From: Chitinophagaceae bacterium
GTDB lineage: Bacteria; Bacteroidota; Bacteroidia; Chitinophagales; Chitinophagaceae
NCBI GenBank assembly: GCA_947372235.1
Contig: CANBSW010000003.1
Span: 1 to 57,898 of the forward strand
Direction of reading: 5' to 3'
Length of the DNA stretch: 57,898 nt
In this document: positions 10,108-18,309 of the stretch, one piece after another
How the letters are laid out: each line of letters starts with the position of its first letter
Position numbering within the stretch: the first letter of the stretch is position 1
The notes under the pieces: generated by a model
The model's input: the letters and a program-made list of their open reading frames with translations, nothing else
Databases searched by the model: none
Told to the model about the DNA's origin: nothing
Program-made: the position numbers and the translations under genes

Positions 10108-10280
10108 CGTCATTGCGAGGCACGAAGCAATCTGTGCAATAGAGTTTGATGGTGCTTACAAAAACAGAAAGGGCCTGACGGTTTTGTTTTATTCCATCCC
10201 TCACAGCCACAATCCACAGATTGCTTCGCGAAGCTCGCAATGACGTTGTGCGTCTTTGCGAGGCACGAAGCAATCTGTGC
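10108..10280. repeat. REP-like cluster: two direct copies and one inverted copy
   Basis: Copy A (10108-10137) reads CGTCATTGCGAGGCACGAAG then CAATCTGTGC. Copy C (10251-10280) differs from A at one base of 30. Copy B (10214-10245) is inverted and contains the perfect palindrome GCTTCGCGAAGC. After both A and C, a loosely conserved stretch ends in AAAACAG (near 10160 and 10304), so A and C may be an old duplication of about 60 bp. The element resembles the GTCATTGCGAGG...GAAGCAATCTGTG dispersed repeats common in bacterial genomes. It fills most of the 370-bp gap 10050-10419. The remaining 10281-10419 holds no gene and no promoter that I can call firmly. Confidence 0.85.
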
Positions 10281-10419
10281 CGGAGAACTTGCTGAAGCTT
10301 TCAAAAACAGGTACTATAAAACCAAATAATGAATTAAAACTTTTTTGTCATTTTATAGTTATCCCAATCCTCTGTACTTTCATTGCATTGAATAATGTTT
10401 CTCCCCCCAAACTCCGTAT

Positions 10420-12762
10420 ATGAAAAGATTTCTTTTTTTCTTTATAATGATATTGATCGTCAGCATTTCATTTTCCCAAATCGTAAATAGAATAACAGAC
10501 CCTGTTGATTGGGTAAACCCACTAATGGGGACCGACTCTAAACGCGATTTTTCAAATGGCAACACGTATCCCGCAATTGCATTACCATGGGGAATGAATT
10601 TCTGGACGCCACAAACCGGCACCATGGGGAACGGTTGGCAATATACCTATACACCCGAAGCCACAGCCTTAGATCCGAAAGGGGTTGAGAATAAAATAAG
10701 GGGCTTTAAACAAACCCACCAGCCTTCTCCATGGATGAATGATTATGGCCAATTCTCCATCATGCCCGTAAGTGGTAAATTATCGTTTACAGAAAATACA
10801 CGCGCCAGTTGGTTTTCCCATAAAGCAGAAGTATCAAAGCCTTATTACTACAGTGTTTATCTGGCTGATGCTGATATTACTACTGAAGTAACGCCCACAG
10901 AAAGAGCTGCACAATTTCGTTTTACATTTCCTAAAGCCGACAGTTCGTTTATTGTGATTGACGGTTATACAAATGGGTCGTACATTAAAATCCTTCCCAA
11001 AGAGAATAAGATCATTGGGTATTCCACTAAATCAACACGTAGTGCTATCAAAGGGTTCAAAAATTATTTTGTTATCTATATTGATAAACCCTTCAATATA
11101 AATTATACCTGGCATGATAGTACATTGGTAAAAGATTCATTGGAGATGACAGCCAATCATGCAGGAGCTATCATTGGTTTCAGCACGATAAGAGGGGAGA
11201 AGGTTAATCTGAAAGTAGCTTCTTCATTTATCAGTATAGAACAGGCTGAGATCAGTTTACAAAGAGAACTGGCGCATGATGATTTTGAAACCACCAAACA
11301 AAAAGCAAGAGCCGTCTGGAATAAAACATTAAGCCGCATTAATATAGAAGGTGGTACAGTTGATCAGATCCGTACTTTTTATTCCTGTTATTACCGCGCT
11401 TTATTCTTTCCCAATAAATTATATGAGATTGATGCCAATAACCAGATCATCCATTTCAGCCAGTACAATGGAAAGATCTTGCCGGGTTATATGTATGGAG
11501 GCACAGGTTTTTGGGATACATTCCGTGCATTGTATCCATTCTTAAACCTTGTGTATCCATCTATTAACAAAGAAATGCAGGAAGGATTGATCAACGATTA
11601 TAAAGAAGGGGGATGGTTGCCTGAATGGTCGAGCCCCGGATATGCCAATACAATGATCGGTAATAATTCTGCTTCAATTGTTTCGGAGGCGTATCTCAAA
11701 GGTTTGCGTGGATACGATATCAATATATTGTATGATGCCTTACTAAAAGGAGCAAACAATGAAGGTCCTCTCCGCGCTGTAGGCCGTGCCGGTGTTAAGT
11801 TGTATAATGAGCTGGGTTACGTTCCAATGGATGGTGTTGTAAAAGAACCCGCCGCCTGTACGCTTGAATATGCGTATGATGATTATGTGATTTATAAATT
11901 AGCCAAAGCATTAAACAAACCCAAAGAAGAAATAGAATTGTATGCCCGCCGTAGCCAGAACTACAAAAATTTATTTGATCCCGAAACAAAATTAATGAGA
12001 GGCAGAAACAAAGATGGCAGCTTTCAAACACCGTTCAATCCATTCCGCTGGGGTGGTGCTTTTACAGAAGGCAACAGCTGGCATTATACCTGGTCTGTAT
12101 TTCATGATATTCAGGGATTGGTTGATTTGATGGGTGGAAGGAAAACATTTATTCAAATGCTCGATTCTGTTTTTGTGATGCCACCTGTTTTTGATTTTTC
12201 TGCATATGGCCGTGTGATACATGAAATGCGTGAGATGCAGGTGGCAGGCATGGGGCAATATGCTCACGGCAACCAACCTATTCAACACATGATCTATCTC
12301 TACAACTATGCAGGTGAGCCCTGGAAAACACAGTACTGGGCAAGAGAAACCATGAATAAACTGTATAAGCCTACACCTGATGGTTATTGCGGCGATGAAG
12401 ATAACGGACAAACTTCCGCCTGGTATTTGTTTTCAGCACTAGGATTCTATCCGGTTTGTCCGGCTAGTGACCAATATGTGTTAGGAGCACCCTTGTTTCA
12501 AAAAGCAACCATTCATTTAGAGAATGGCAAAAATGTTGTGATCAATGCTCCTGCTAACAACGATAAGAATTTATATATTCAAAAACTATCCGTTAATAAT
12601 CAACTTTACAATAAAAACTGGTTAAGCCATAGTGAAATGCAAAAAGGAATTGTATTAAATTTTACTATGGGATCTTCTCCTGAAAAAACAAGGGGAACAA
12701 AAGAAGAATCATACCCGTATTCTTTTACAACAGATAAGGATAATCCATTGCGGAAAAAATAA
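10420..12762 (+). CDS. GH92 alpha-mannosidase
   Basis: The 780-residue product has a signal peptide (cut near SFSQ) and the two-domain GH92 architecture: an N-terminal beta-sandwich (VNPLMGTDS; FSNGNTYPAIALPWGMNFWTPQ) and an (alpha/alpha)6 catalytic domain. Catalytic-domain hallmarks are GGTGFWDTFRALYPFLNL, the acid candidate E550 in FTEGNSWHYTW, and D659-E-D661 in CGDEDNGQTSAWY, where the catalytic base and Ca2+-site residues lie. GH92 enzymes are Ca2+-dependent, inverting exo-alpha-mannosidases, typically acting on alpha-1,2/1,3/1,4 links. This is the more canonical of the two GH92 genes here. It stands alone between a terminator and a 31-bp palindrome and probably has its own promoter. Confidence 0.95.
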   Translation: MKRFLFFFIMILIVSISFSQIVNRITDPVDWVNPLMGTDSKRDFSNGNTYPAIALPWGMNFWTPQTGTMGNGWQYTYTPEATALDPKGVENKIRGFKQTHQPSPWMNDYGQFSIMPVSGKLSFTENTRASWFSHKAEVSKPYYYSVYLADADITTEVTPTERAAQFRFTFPKADSSFIVIDGYTNGSYIKILPKENKIIGYSTKSTRSAIKGFKNYFVIYIDKPFNINYTWHDSTLVKDSLEMTANHAGAIIGFSTIRGEKVNLKVASSFISIEQAEISLQRELAHDDFETTKQKARAVWNKTLSRINIEGGTVDQIRTFYSCYYRALFFPNKLYEIDANNQIIHFSQYNGKILPGYMYGGTGFWDTFRALYPFLNLVYPSINKEMQEGLINDYKEGGWLPEWSSPGYANTMIGNNSASIVSEAYLKGLRGYDINILYDALLKGANNEGPLRAVGRAGVKLYNELGYVPMDGVVKEPAACTLEYAYDDYVIYKLAKALNKPKEEIELYARRSQNYKNLFDPETKLMRGRNKDGSFQTPFNPFRWGGAFTEGNSWHYTWSVFHDIQGLVDLMGGRKTFIQMLDSVFVMPPVFDFSAYGRVIHEMREMQVAGMGQYAHGNQPIQHMIYLYNYAGEPWKTQYWARETMNKLYKPTPDGYCGDEDNGQTSAWYLFSALGFYPVCPASDQYVLGAPLFQKATIHLENGKNVVINAPANNDKNLYIQKLSVNNQLYNKNWLSHSEMQKGIVLNFTMGSSPEKTRGTKEESYPYSFTTDKDNPLRKK

Positions 12763-12785
12763 GACTCCTTTTTATGAACGATATT

Positions 12786-12859
12786 TTTTGCCACAGATGC
12801 ACAGATTTTCACAGATATAAACCGATAAATCTGTGAAAATCTGTGCATCTGTGGCAAAA
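12786..12859. repeat. Perfect 31-bp palindrome of ACAGAT words
   Basis: The arm at 12786-12816, which contains CCACAGAT-GCACAGAT-TTTCACAGAT, is exactly complementary over all 31 bases to 12829-12859. The loop is 12 nt (12817-12828). It begins 23 bases after the GH92 stop. Such CACAGAT-type repeats are dispersed in many bacterial genomes. Here it probably folds at the 3' end of the GH92 mRNA, but it lacks a terminal T-run. Confidence 0.9.
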
Positions 12860-12913
12860 CTTCCACTATTTTAATATCAGACTCAACCTTTCTTAAACAC
12901 ATTAGTATCCCTT

Positions 12914-12927
12914 CGAAATCGTTTTCG
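12914..12927. promoter_or_regulatory. Candidate LacI-family operator upstream of susC
   Basis: CGAAATCGTTTTCG is a near-perfect inverted repeat (six of seven base pairs symmetric) with a central CG, the form bound by LacI/PurR-type regulators. It lies 125 bases upstream of the susC start, and a LacI-family gene is in the same locus at 20726. I found no second clear copy in the other intergenic gaps, so the assignment is tentative. Confidence 0.35.
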
Positions 12928-12971
12928 TAACTTTTTTAAGCTTCTTAAACCTTTTAGTAAAACCTTTTACC

Positions 12972-12979
12972 TAAGTTTA
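12972..12979 (+). promoter_or_regulatory. Possible Bacteroidota -7 box for susCD
   Basis: TAAGTTTA matches the Bacteroidota -7 consensus TAnnTTTG at seven of eight positions. It lies about 73 bases before the susC ATG and downstream of the candidate operator. No convincing -33 TTTG is seen at the usual spacing, so this is a weak call. Confidence 0.2.
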
Positions 12980-13051
12980 TTCCGGAATAAGGCTATTGTG
13001 TCCCCGGTAACCAAATTCCATTAATTGATTGATAAACCAAAATTGCCATTT

Positions 13052-16000
13052 ATGAGAAAAGTTTTTCTTCTTACCACGCTGTTGTGCTGTATACTAAGCA
13101 TAGCATGGTCACAAAACACCCAGGTAACAGGCCGGGTAGTTGCCAATGAAAACGGGGCGGGGCTTTCAGGAGCCAGCGTTACCATCAAAGGGGCTGCCAA
13201 AGGAGTGGTTACCGATGCAGATGGAAAATTTTCCATCAATGTTCCATCAAAAGTTAAATCGGTATTGGTAATAAACACACTGGGTTATGCAACTCAGGAG
13301 GTTTTAGTATCCAATGAAACCAACCTCGTTATTAAATTAATGTCAGAAACCAAAGCACTCGAAGATGTAGTGGTAATTGGTTATGGTACTGTTAGAAAGA
13401 AAGACCTTACCGGGGCGGTAGGTTCTCTTGCTTCTGCAGATATCGTTCGGGCAAACCCGGCAAATGCTACACAGGCTTTACAGGGACAGGTGCCTGGTGT
13501 AGTTGTAACCAAAGCAAGCAATATGCCCGGACAGGCATTTTCGATTGATATCCGTGGTGAAAACACCATCAGTGGTGTAACAGAACCATTGGTAGTGATC
13601 GACGGTCTGATCGGTGGTCGTTTAAGGGATATTAACCCTGCCGACATACAATCGATAGATATCCTGAAAGATGCATCATCAACTGCTATTTATGGATCAA
13701 GAGGTGCAAATGGAGTTGTGATCATCACCTCTAAAAAAGGAGCTGCCGGAAGAACAAAAGTGTCTCTTGATGCCTATGTAGGACAGAAATCTCCCGGTCA
13801 TATGCCACAGTTTCAAACTGCACAGCAATTTTATCAAATGCTTGTTACAGATTGGTCATTAAATCTGGGAACACCAACCACATTTACGGTAAATGAATTG
13901 AATACCGTAAATACAGGTGCTTCTACTAATTGGGTTAAATTAATGACCAAACCGGGTATGGCTGTAGGTTCTACCATCGCAGTATCTGGTGGTAATGGCG
14001 GAACTACTTATCGTTTTTCCGGTGGATATACACAGGATGATGGAACCATTCCGGGCAACACTTTCAAGAAATATAACCTGAACGGAAGTATTGATAGTAA
14101 AGTAAATAATTTCTTACGCGTGGGTTTTACAGCTTATGTAAATTATAACGTAAACCCTGTTGGTTCTATTGAAGCATTACGTTCTGCTTACCGTTCAAGA
14201 CCTACTGGTGTTGTGAATTACAGTGATCTTGTTGATCCAAGTGCGGGCTTTGATTTGGGTGTGGGTCCATGGGGCGGATATGCCGTATGGATGGGTATTA
14301 AAGATAACCAGGTGTTAAATCCATTGGTTGAAGCGAATCCGGCTAACTATCAAAACCAGATCAATGTTTCTAACCAAATGGGAAATGCATTTGCAGAGAT
14401 CACCATTTTAAAAGGACTTACTTTCAAAACATCGATCTCGGGGTCTGTGATTGGTCAGAAGACCGGTGATTACAGAGGTACTTTCACAAAAGACCGTGCT
14501 GCAGTTAACTTACCAAGAGCAACTTATTCAACAGCTGATAATACCAGCTACACGTTCGATAACCAGTTAAACTATAATACCAATATTGGTTCAAGGCATA
14601 AGATCAGTGCAACAGTTGCACAGAGTGCTTTTAAAAATACTACAGAAACCTATTCAATTGCTGTACAAAACCTGCCTTATGCTTCGGTTTGGTATAACCT
14701 GGGTACAGCGGGTAATTCGAATGTTACCGGTGTTAGCAGCAGCTATACCATGAACACGCTGCAATCTTACATGGGTCGTCTTAATTACACATTCGATGAT
14801 AAATACCTGTTTACATTTACAGGAAGAGCGGATGGTGCATCGCAACTTGCCAATGCAAATAAATGGGCTTTCTTCCCTTCCGGTGCTTTTGCCTGGAGAA
14901 TGAGTGAAGAGAAGTTCATCAAAAAAACAAATATCTTTTCCGACCTGAAATTACGTGTGAGCTATGGAGAAGTAGGTAATGCAAACGTTTCTCCTTACAG
15001 CACAACAGCTGCCATCCTGAATACAATTTATAGTTATGACCAGACCCTGGGTAACGGATTTGCACCGGGTACATTGGGTAACCAGGATCTTAAATGGGAA
15101 AGAAGCCAGGAATTAAACCTTGGATTGAATGTTGGATTTCTGAATAACAGAATCACAGCTGCCATTGAAGTGTATAAAAGAACAACCAAAGATCTGATCC
15201 TGAAAGAAAACCTGCCAACATCAACCGGTTTTACAACTGTAAATGCGAATGTGGGAAGGATCTCTAATAAAGGAGTTGAGATCTTGCTGAATACAAGAAA
15301 TATTGTTTCGAAAAATTTCAACTGGACAACCTCTATCAACTTCTCTAAGAATGTTAACCGTATTGAAGAATTGGCGAATGGCGTAACTTCTATTATCGGT
15401 AGCAGTTTGTTTGTAGGTTCTCCTGTTAAATCTTACTACGATTACCAGTTCTCCGGAATCTGGCAGATCGTTGATAGTGTAACTGCAAAAGGTTTTGGTC
15501 AGGCTCCGGGTTCTGTAAAAGTAGTTGACCAGAATGGCGATGGTGTTATCTCTTCTTCAACCGGTAAAGATGATCGTGTTGTATTGGGTACACAATTACC
15601 TAATTACACTTTAGGTATCACCAATAAAGTGAACTACAAAAATTTCGATCTGTCATTCCTGATGTATTACCGTAATGGAACCTTATATAATAATAACCTG
15701 TTAACAGGTACCATGGGTGACTATACCAATACACGTTATAACCACATTGTAATTGATTACTGGACAAGAAATAATCCAATCAATTCATGGTATGGCCCGG
15801 GTGTATCTCAACCATACAAATCAGCTATTCAATATGAAGATGCGAGTTTCCTGAGGGTATCTGATATTACCCTTGGTTATACTGTTCCAAAAGTAAAACT
15901 GGATAAAATGGGTATCGACAGAATGAGGGTATACTTCCAGGTAAATAATCCATTCCTGTTCACAAAATATCATGGTATGGATCCTGAATTCAACTCATCA

Positions 16001-16060
16001 ACTGCCGGTGATGATTTGCCAACCATTACTTATACGTTTGGTGTAAACATTGGATTCTAA
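13052..16060 (+). CDS. SusC-family TonB-dependent glycan transporter
   Basis: The 1002-residue outer-membrane protein has a signal peptide (to about residue 21, IAWSQ), a carboxypeptidase-regulatory-like beta-sandwich (about 25-100), a TonB-box region EDVVVIGYGT, a plug domain with the SusC signature DASSTAIYGSRGANGVVIITS, and a beta-barrel ending in the aromatic residue F (NIGF). There is no STN signalling domain in front, so it is not a FecA-type partner of an anti-sigma factor. It should import oligosaccharides into the periplasm, with the SusD lipoprotein 22 bases downstream acting as its lid. I chose the ATG at 13052 over an in-frame TTG at 13025 because it opens directly into the signal peptide. 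Confidence 0.97.
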   Translation: MRKVFLLTTLLCCILSIAWSQNTQVTGRVVANENGAGLSGASVTIKGAAKGVVTDADGKFSINVPSKVKSVLVINTLGYATQEVLVSNETNLVIKLMSETKALEDVVVIGYGTVRKKDLTGAVGSLASADIVRANPANATQALQGQVPGVVVTKASNMPGQAFSIDIRGENTISGVTEPLVVIDGLIGGRLRDINPADIQSIDILKDASSTAIYGSRGANGVVIITSKKGAAGRTKVSLDAYVGQKSPGHMPQFQTAQQFYQMLVTDWSLNLGTPTTFTVNELNTVNTGASTNWVKLMTKPGMAVGSTIAVSGGNGGTTYRFSGGYTQDDGTIPGNTFKKYNLNGSIDSKVNNFLRVGFTAYVNYNVNPVGSIEALRSAYRSRPTGVVNYSDLVDPSAGFDLGVGPWGGYAVWMGIKDNQVLNPLVEANPANYQNQINVSNQMGNAFAEITILKGLTFKTSISGSVIGQKTGDYRGTFTKDRAAVNLPRATYSTADNTSYTFDNQLNYNTNIGSRHKISATVAQSAFKNTTETYSIAVQNLPYASVWYNLGTAGNSNVTGVSSSYTMNTLQSYMGRLNYTFDDKYLFTFTGRADGASQLANANKWAFFPSGAFAWRMSEEKFIKKTNIFSDLKLRVSYGEVGNANVSPYSTTAAILNTIYSYDQTLGNGFAPGTLGNQDLKWERSQELNLGLNVGFLNNRITAAIEVYKRTTKDLILKENLPTSTGFTTVNANVGRISNKGVEILLNTRNIVSKNFNWTTSINFSKNVNRIEELANGVTSIIGSSLFVGSPVKSYYDYQFSGIWQIVDSVTAKGFGQAPGSVKVVDQNGDGVISSSTGKDDRVVLGTQLPNYTLGITNKVNYKNFDLSFLMYYRNGTLYNNNLLTGTMGDYTNTRYNHIVIDYWTRNNPINSWYGPGVSQPYKSAIQYEDASFLRVSDITLGYTVPKVKLDKMGIDRMRVYFQVNNPFLFTKYHGMDPEFNSSTAGDDLPTITYTFGVNIGF

Positions 16061-16082
16061 TCTATTGAACTACTAATTAAAA

Positions 16083-18014
16083 ATGAATTGTATGAATATT
16101 TTTAAAAGCACCCGGATCATTTCTACATGCGTTGTTTTAGCATGTATGATCGCAGCAGGCTGTAGTAAAAATTTTCTGACAGAGGTTAATCCTTCTAACA
16201 GAACAACTGATAATTACTATGTAGATGCTACAGGCTTTGAAAGCCTTGTTACATCCTGTTATCCTTTGCTCAGGGATATTGCCCAGCAAAGAAATTTAAA
16301 TTTTCAGGGAACCGATGTATTCGCCGCAACAGGATGGGGTCCCATTTACTTTAAACAATCCAATCCTGCAGGTAGTGCACTTGACCAGTTTGATGTTCGT
16401 TTGAATGCATCACTGGGTGAACTGCAAACTTTATGGGATTTTCTGTACCGCGAGATCAACCGTTGTAATACTGTTGTTACAAGGGCAGGTGCGGTTACAG
16501 GTATGGCCGACTCATTAAAAAATGTAAGGATTGGTGAAGCCAAATTCTTACGCGCTTTGTGTTATTTCTGGGCCGTACAGCAATGGGGTGATATACCAAT
16601 GCCATTGGTAGAAACCACGAGTGCCAGTCTGGAAGTTACCAAGTCAGTACAAAAAGATGTGTACGCACAATTAATTACGGATCTTACAGATGCGGTAAGC
16701 AAATTACCTGCCAAACAAAAAGACCTGGGCCGTGCAACACAGGGGGCTGCTAAATTTTTACTGGCACGGGTTTACCTTACCCGTGGCTGGAATTTTGCCG
16801 GTGCTTTGGGTGGAACAAGTGCAGATTTTACCAGTTCACTTACGTTAAGCGACCAGATCATTTCTTCTGGTTTATATCCTTTGGAAACCAACTGGAATAA
16901 TTTATGGCCTTTACACAATATCAATCCTAACAAGGAAACAGCTTCTGTAACAACTTCTGTTGCTACAGCCAATGCAAGTAAGGAAGTGATCTTCGCTATT
17001 CAATATGCCAATGCATCCAGTTACAATGGTGATCCTAGTGTTGGAACAAGTACGGTTGGTAATGATATGCATGGACGTTTTGGCGGTGGCCCAAGTGGAG
17101 TGGCACAACAATCAAGAACCAGTGCGTATAACAGGAACCTGAATTCAGTAGTCTGCACCTGGGCTGCGTATCGTTTATTCGATCCGCAACTGGATAGCCG
17201 TTATAACGGAACCTTTAATAGTGTTAGTTATGCCACGGCAGTTGGTTCAGTTTCACTGGCAACCAATAAACCCAATCCGCAGGCAGTTACTTTGAATTTT
17301 GCAGTTAGCGATACTACTGCCATTGCTTTACCATGGAATAAACCTGCCCTTACCGCAGCTGAAAGAGGAGTGGATATTCCGGGGGGTACTAAAAAATATT
17401 CAGTGATTAACGCAAATGAATATATGGGCCTTGGATACCTTACAGGTACCAGTACGGCAGTTGTAGACAACCTGGCCTGGGGCGCGCCTATGTTTTGGAA
17501 ATTCTTCCAGCCGGGTATTGCTTATGGTGATGGATTTTCAACATTCAATGATCCCATGTTCCGTTCTGCCGAAGTTTACCTGATGGCTGCTGAAGCTATT
17601 GTAAAAGGTGCAACCGGTGCTAAATTGGGAACAGCTGATGTATACTACAATATCGTATTAGATCGTGCATTGGGTACTGCTAATGCAGGAAAGAGCCCTC
17701 AACGTGCTGCTGCTCCTGAGAATGTAGATGATGCAGTTACCAATGTGGTTTCATACCGGGCAACAGCTGCCAATATTACGGTTGATATGATCCTTGACGA
17801 ATCTGCCAGAGAATTACTGGGAGAAGGAAATCAGCGCTGGTATGACCTGAAACGTACAGGTACATTATTGACCCGTGCCGTTAAATACAATCCATGGATG
17901 GCTTATGGTACAGGAGGAACTCCATTGATTGCAACCAAGCATCTTTTGAGGCCAATACCTCAGGGTATGCTGGATAATTCTAATCCAAGAATTGATCAAA
18001 ATCCAGGCTATTAA
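16083..18014 (+). CDS. SusD/RagB-family glycan-binding lipoprotein
   Basis: The 643-residue product has a lipobox IAAGC (Cys27), so it is a surface lipoprotein. The TPR-like SusD fold is supported by the N-terminal TDNYYVDATGFESLV region, the LWDFLYREINRCN helix, RFLRA-like KFLRALCYFWAVQQWGDIP, and C-terminal FRSAEVYLMAAEAIV and LLGEGNQRWYDLKR. It is somewhat longer than the usual 500-600 residues. It pairs with SusC for glycan capture. The start may be ATG 16083 or ATG 16092. A strong terminator follows 12 bases after the stop, so susCD is probably a two-gene unit. Confidence 0.97.
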   Translation: MNCMNIFKSTRIISTCVVLACMIAAGCSKNFLTEVNPSNRTTDNYYVDATGFESLVTSCYPLLRDIAQQRNLNFQGTDVFAATGWGPIYFKQSNPAGSALDQFDVRLNASLGELQTLWDFLYREINRCNTVVTRAGAVTGMADSLKNVRIGEAKFLRALCYFWAVQQWGDIPMPLVETTSASLEVTKSVQKDVYAQLITDLTDAVSKLPAKQKDLGRATQGAAKFLLARVYLTRGWNFAGALGGTSADFTSSLTLSDQIISSGLYPLETNWNNLWPLHNINPNKETASVTTSVATANASKEVIFAIQYANASSYNGDPSVGTSTVGNDMHGRFGGGPSGVAQQSRTSAYNRNLNSVVCTWAAYRLFDPQLDSRYNGTFNSVSYATAVGSVSLATNKPNPQAVTLNFAVSDTTAIALPWNKPALTAAERGVDIPGGTKKYSVINANEYMGLGYLTGTSTAVVDNLAWGAPMFWKFFQPGIAYGDGFSTFNDPMFRSAEVYLMAAEAIVKGATGAKLGTADVYYNIVLDRALGTANAGKSPQRAAAPENVDDAVTNVVSYRATAANITVDMILDESARELLGEGNQRWYDLKRTGTLLTRAVKYNPWMAYGTGGTPLIATKHLLRPIPQGMLDNSNPRIDQNPGY

Positions 18015-18026
18015 TCTTCAAATATG

Positions 18027-18078
18027 AAAAGGGTTTGTTCAGAAATATTATAACAATATGACTGAACAAACCCTTTTT
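18027..18078 (+). terminator. Intrinsic terminator after susD with perfect 16-bp stem
   Basis: AAAAGGGTTTGTTCAG (18027-18042) is exactly complementary to CTGAACAAACCCTTTT (18062-18077), separated by a 19-nt loop, and the descending arm runs into further T residues. It closes the susCD unit. The rest of the gap, 18079-18309, has no gene and no clear consensus promoter, although it must contain the start signal for the GH92-to-end block. Confidence 0.85.
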
Positions 18079-18309
18079 CTTTCGGGCGGCATGATTTGAT
18101 TTTTTCAGAAGATGATTCAATTGGTCATTCAATGCAAATTAGTCTGTAAGAAATTTAGAATGTTTCCCTTGATGATAGGTAATAAACCAGTGTTTTATTG
18201 CTGATATTTTGTATTGTCCTGTTCAAAAAAAGATAGATATAAAAACAACAATAAGATTTTTTTCACTATTGAAAAACTGTTGAATTTTCGGAAAAGAAAT
18301 AACCTAGTT

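Noticed and set aside
10108..10280. Short regularly arranged repeats as a possible CRISPR array
   Set aside because: Only three copies exist, one is inverted, and the spacing is uneven, so it is a REP-like cluster.
10344..10382. TTTG at 10344 with TACTTTCA at 10375 as a promoter for GH92
   Set aside because: The spacing of 27 bases is too long for the Bacteroidota -33/-7 consensus, and the -7 box has a mismatch.
18079..18309. Search for a promoter or small gene in this gap
   Set aside because: TATTTTG near 18207 is one base short of the -7 consensus TAnnTTTG and no -33 partner is seen, so I do not call it. No short ORF with a plausible start stands out.
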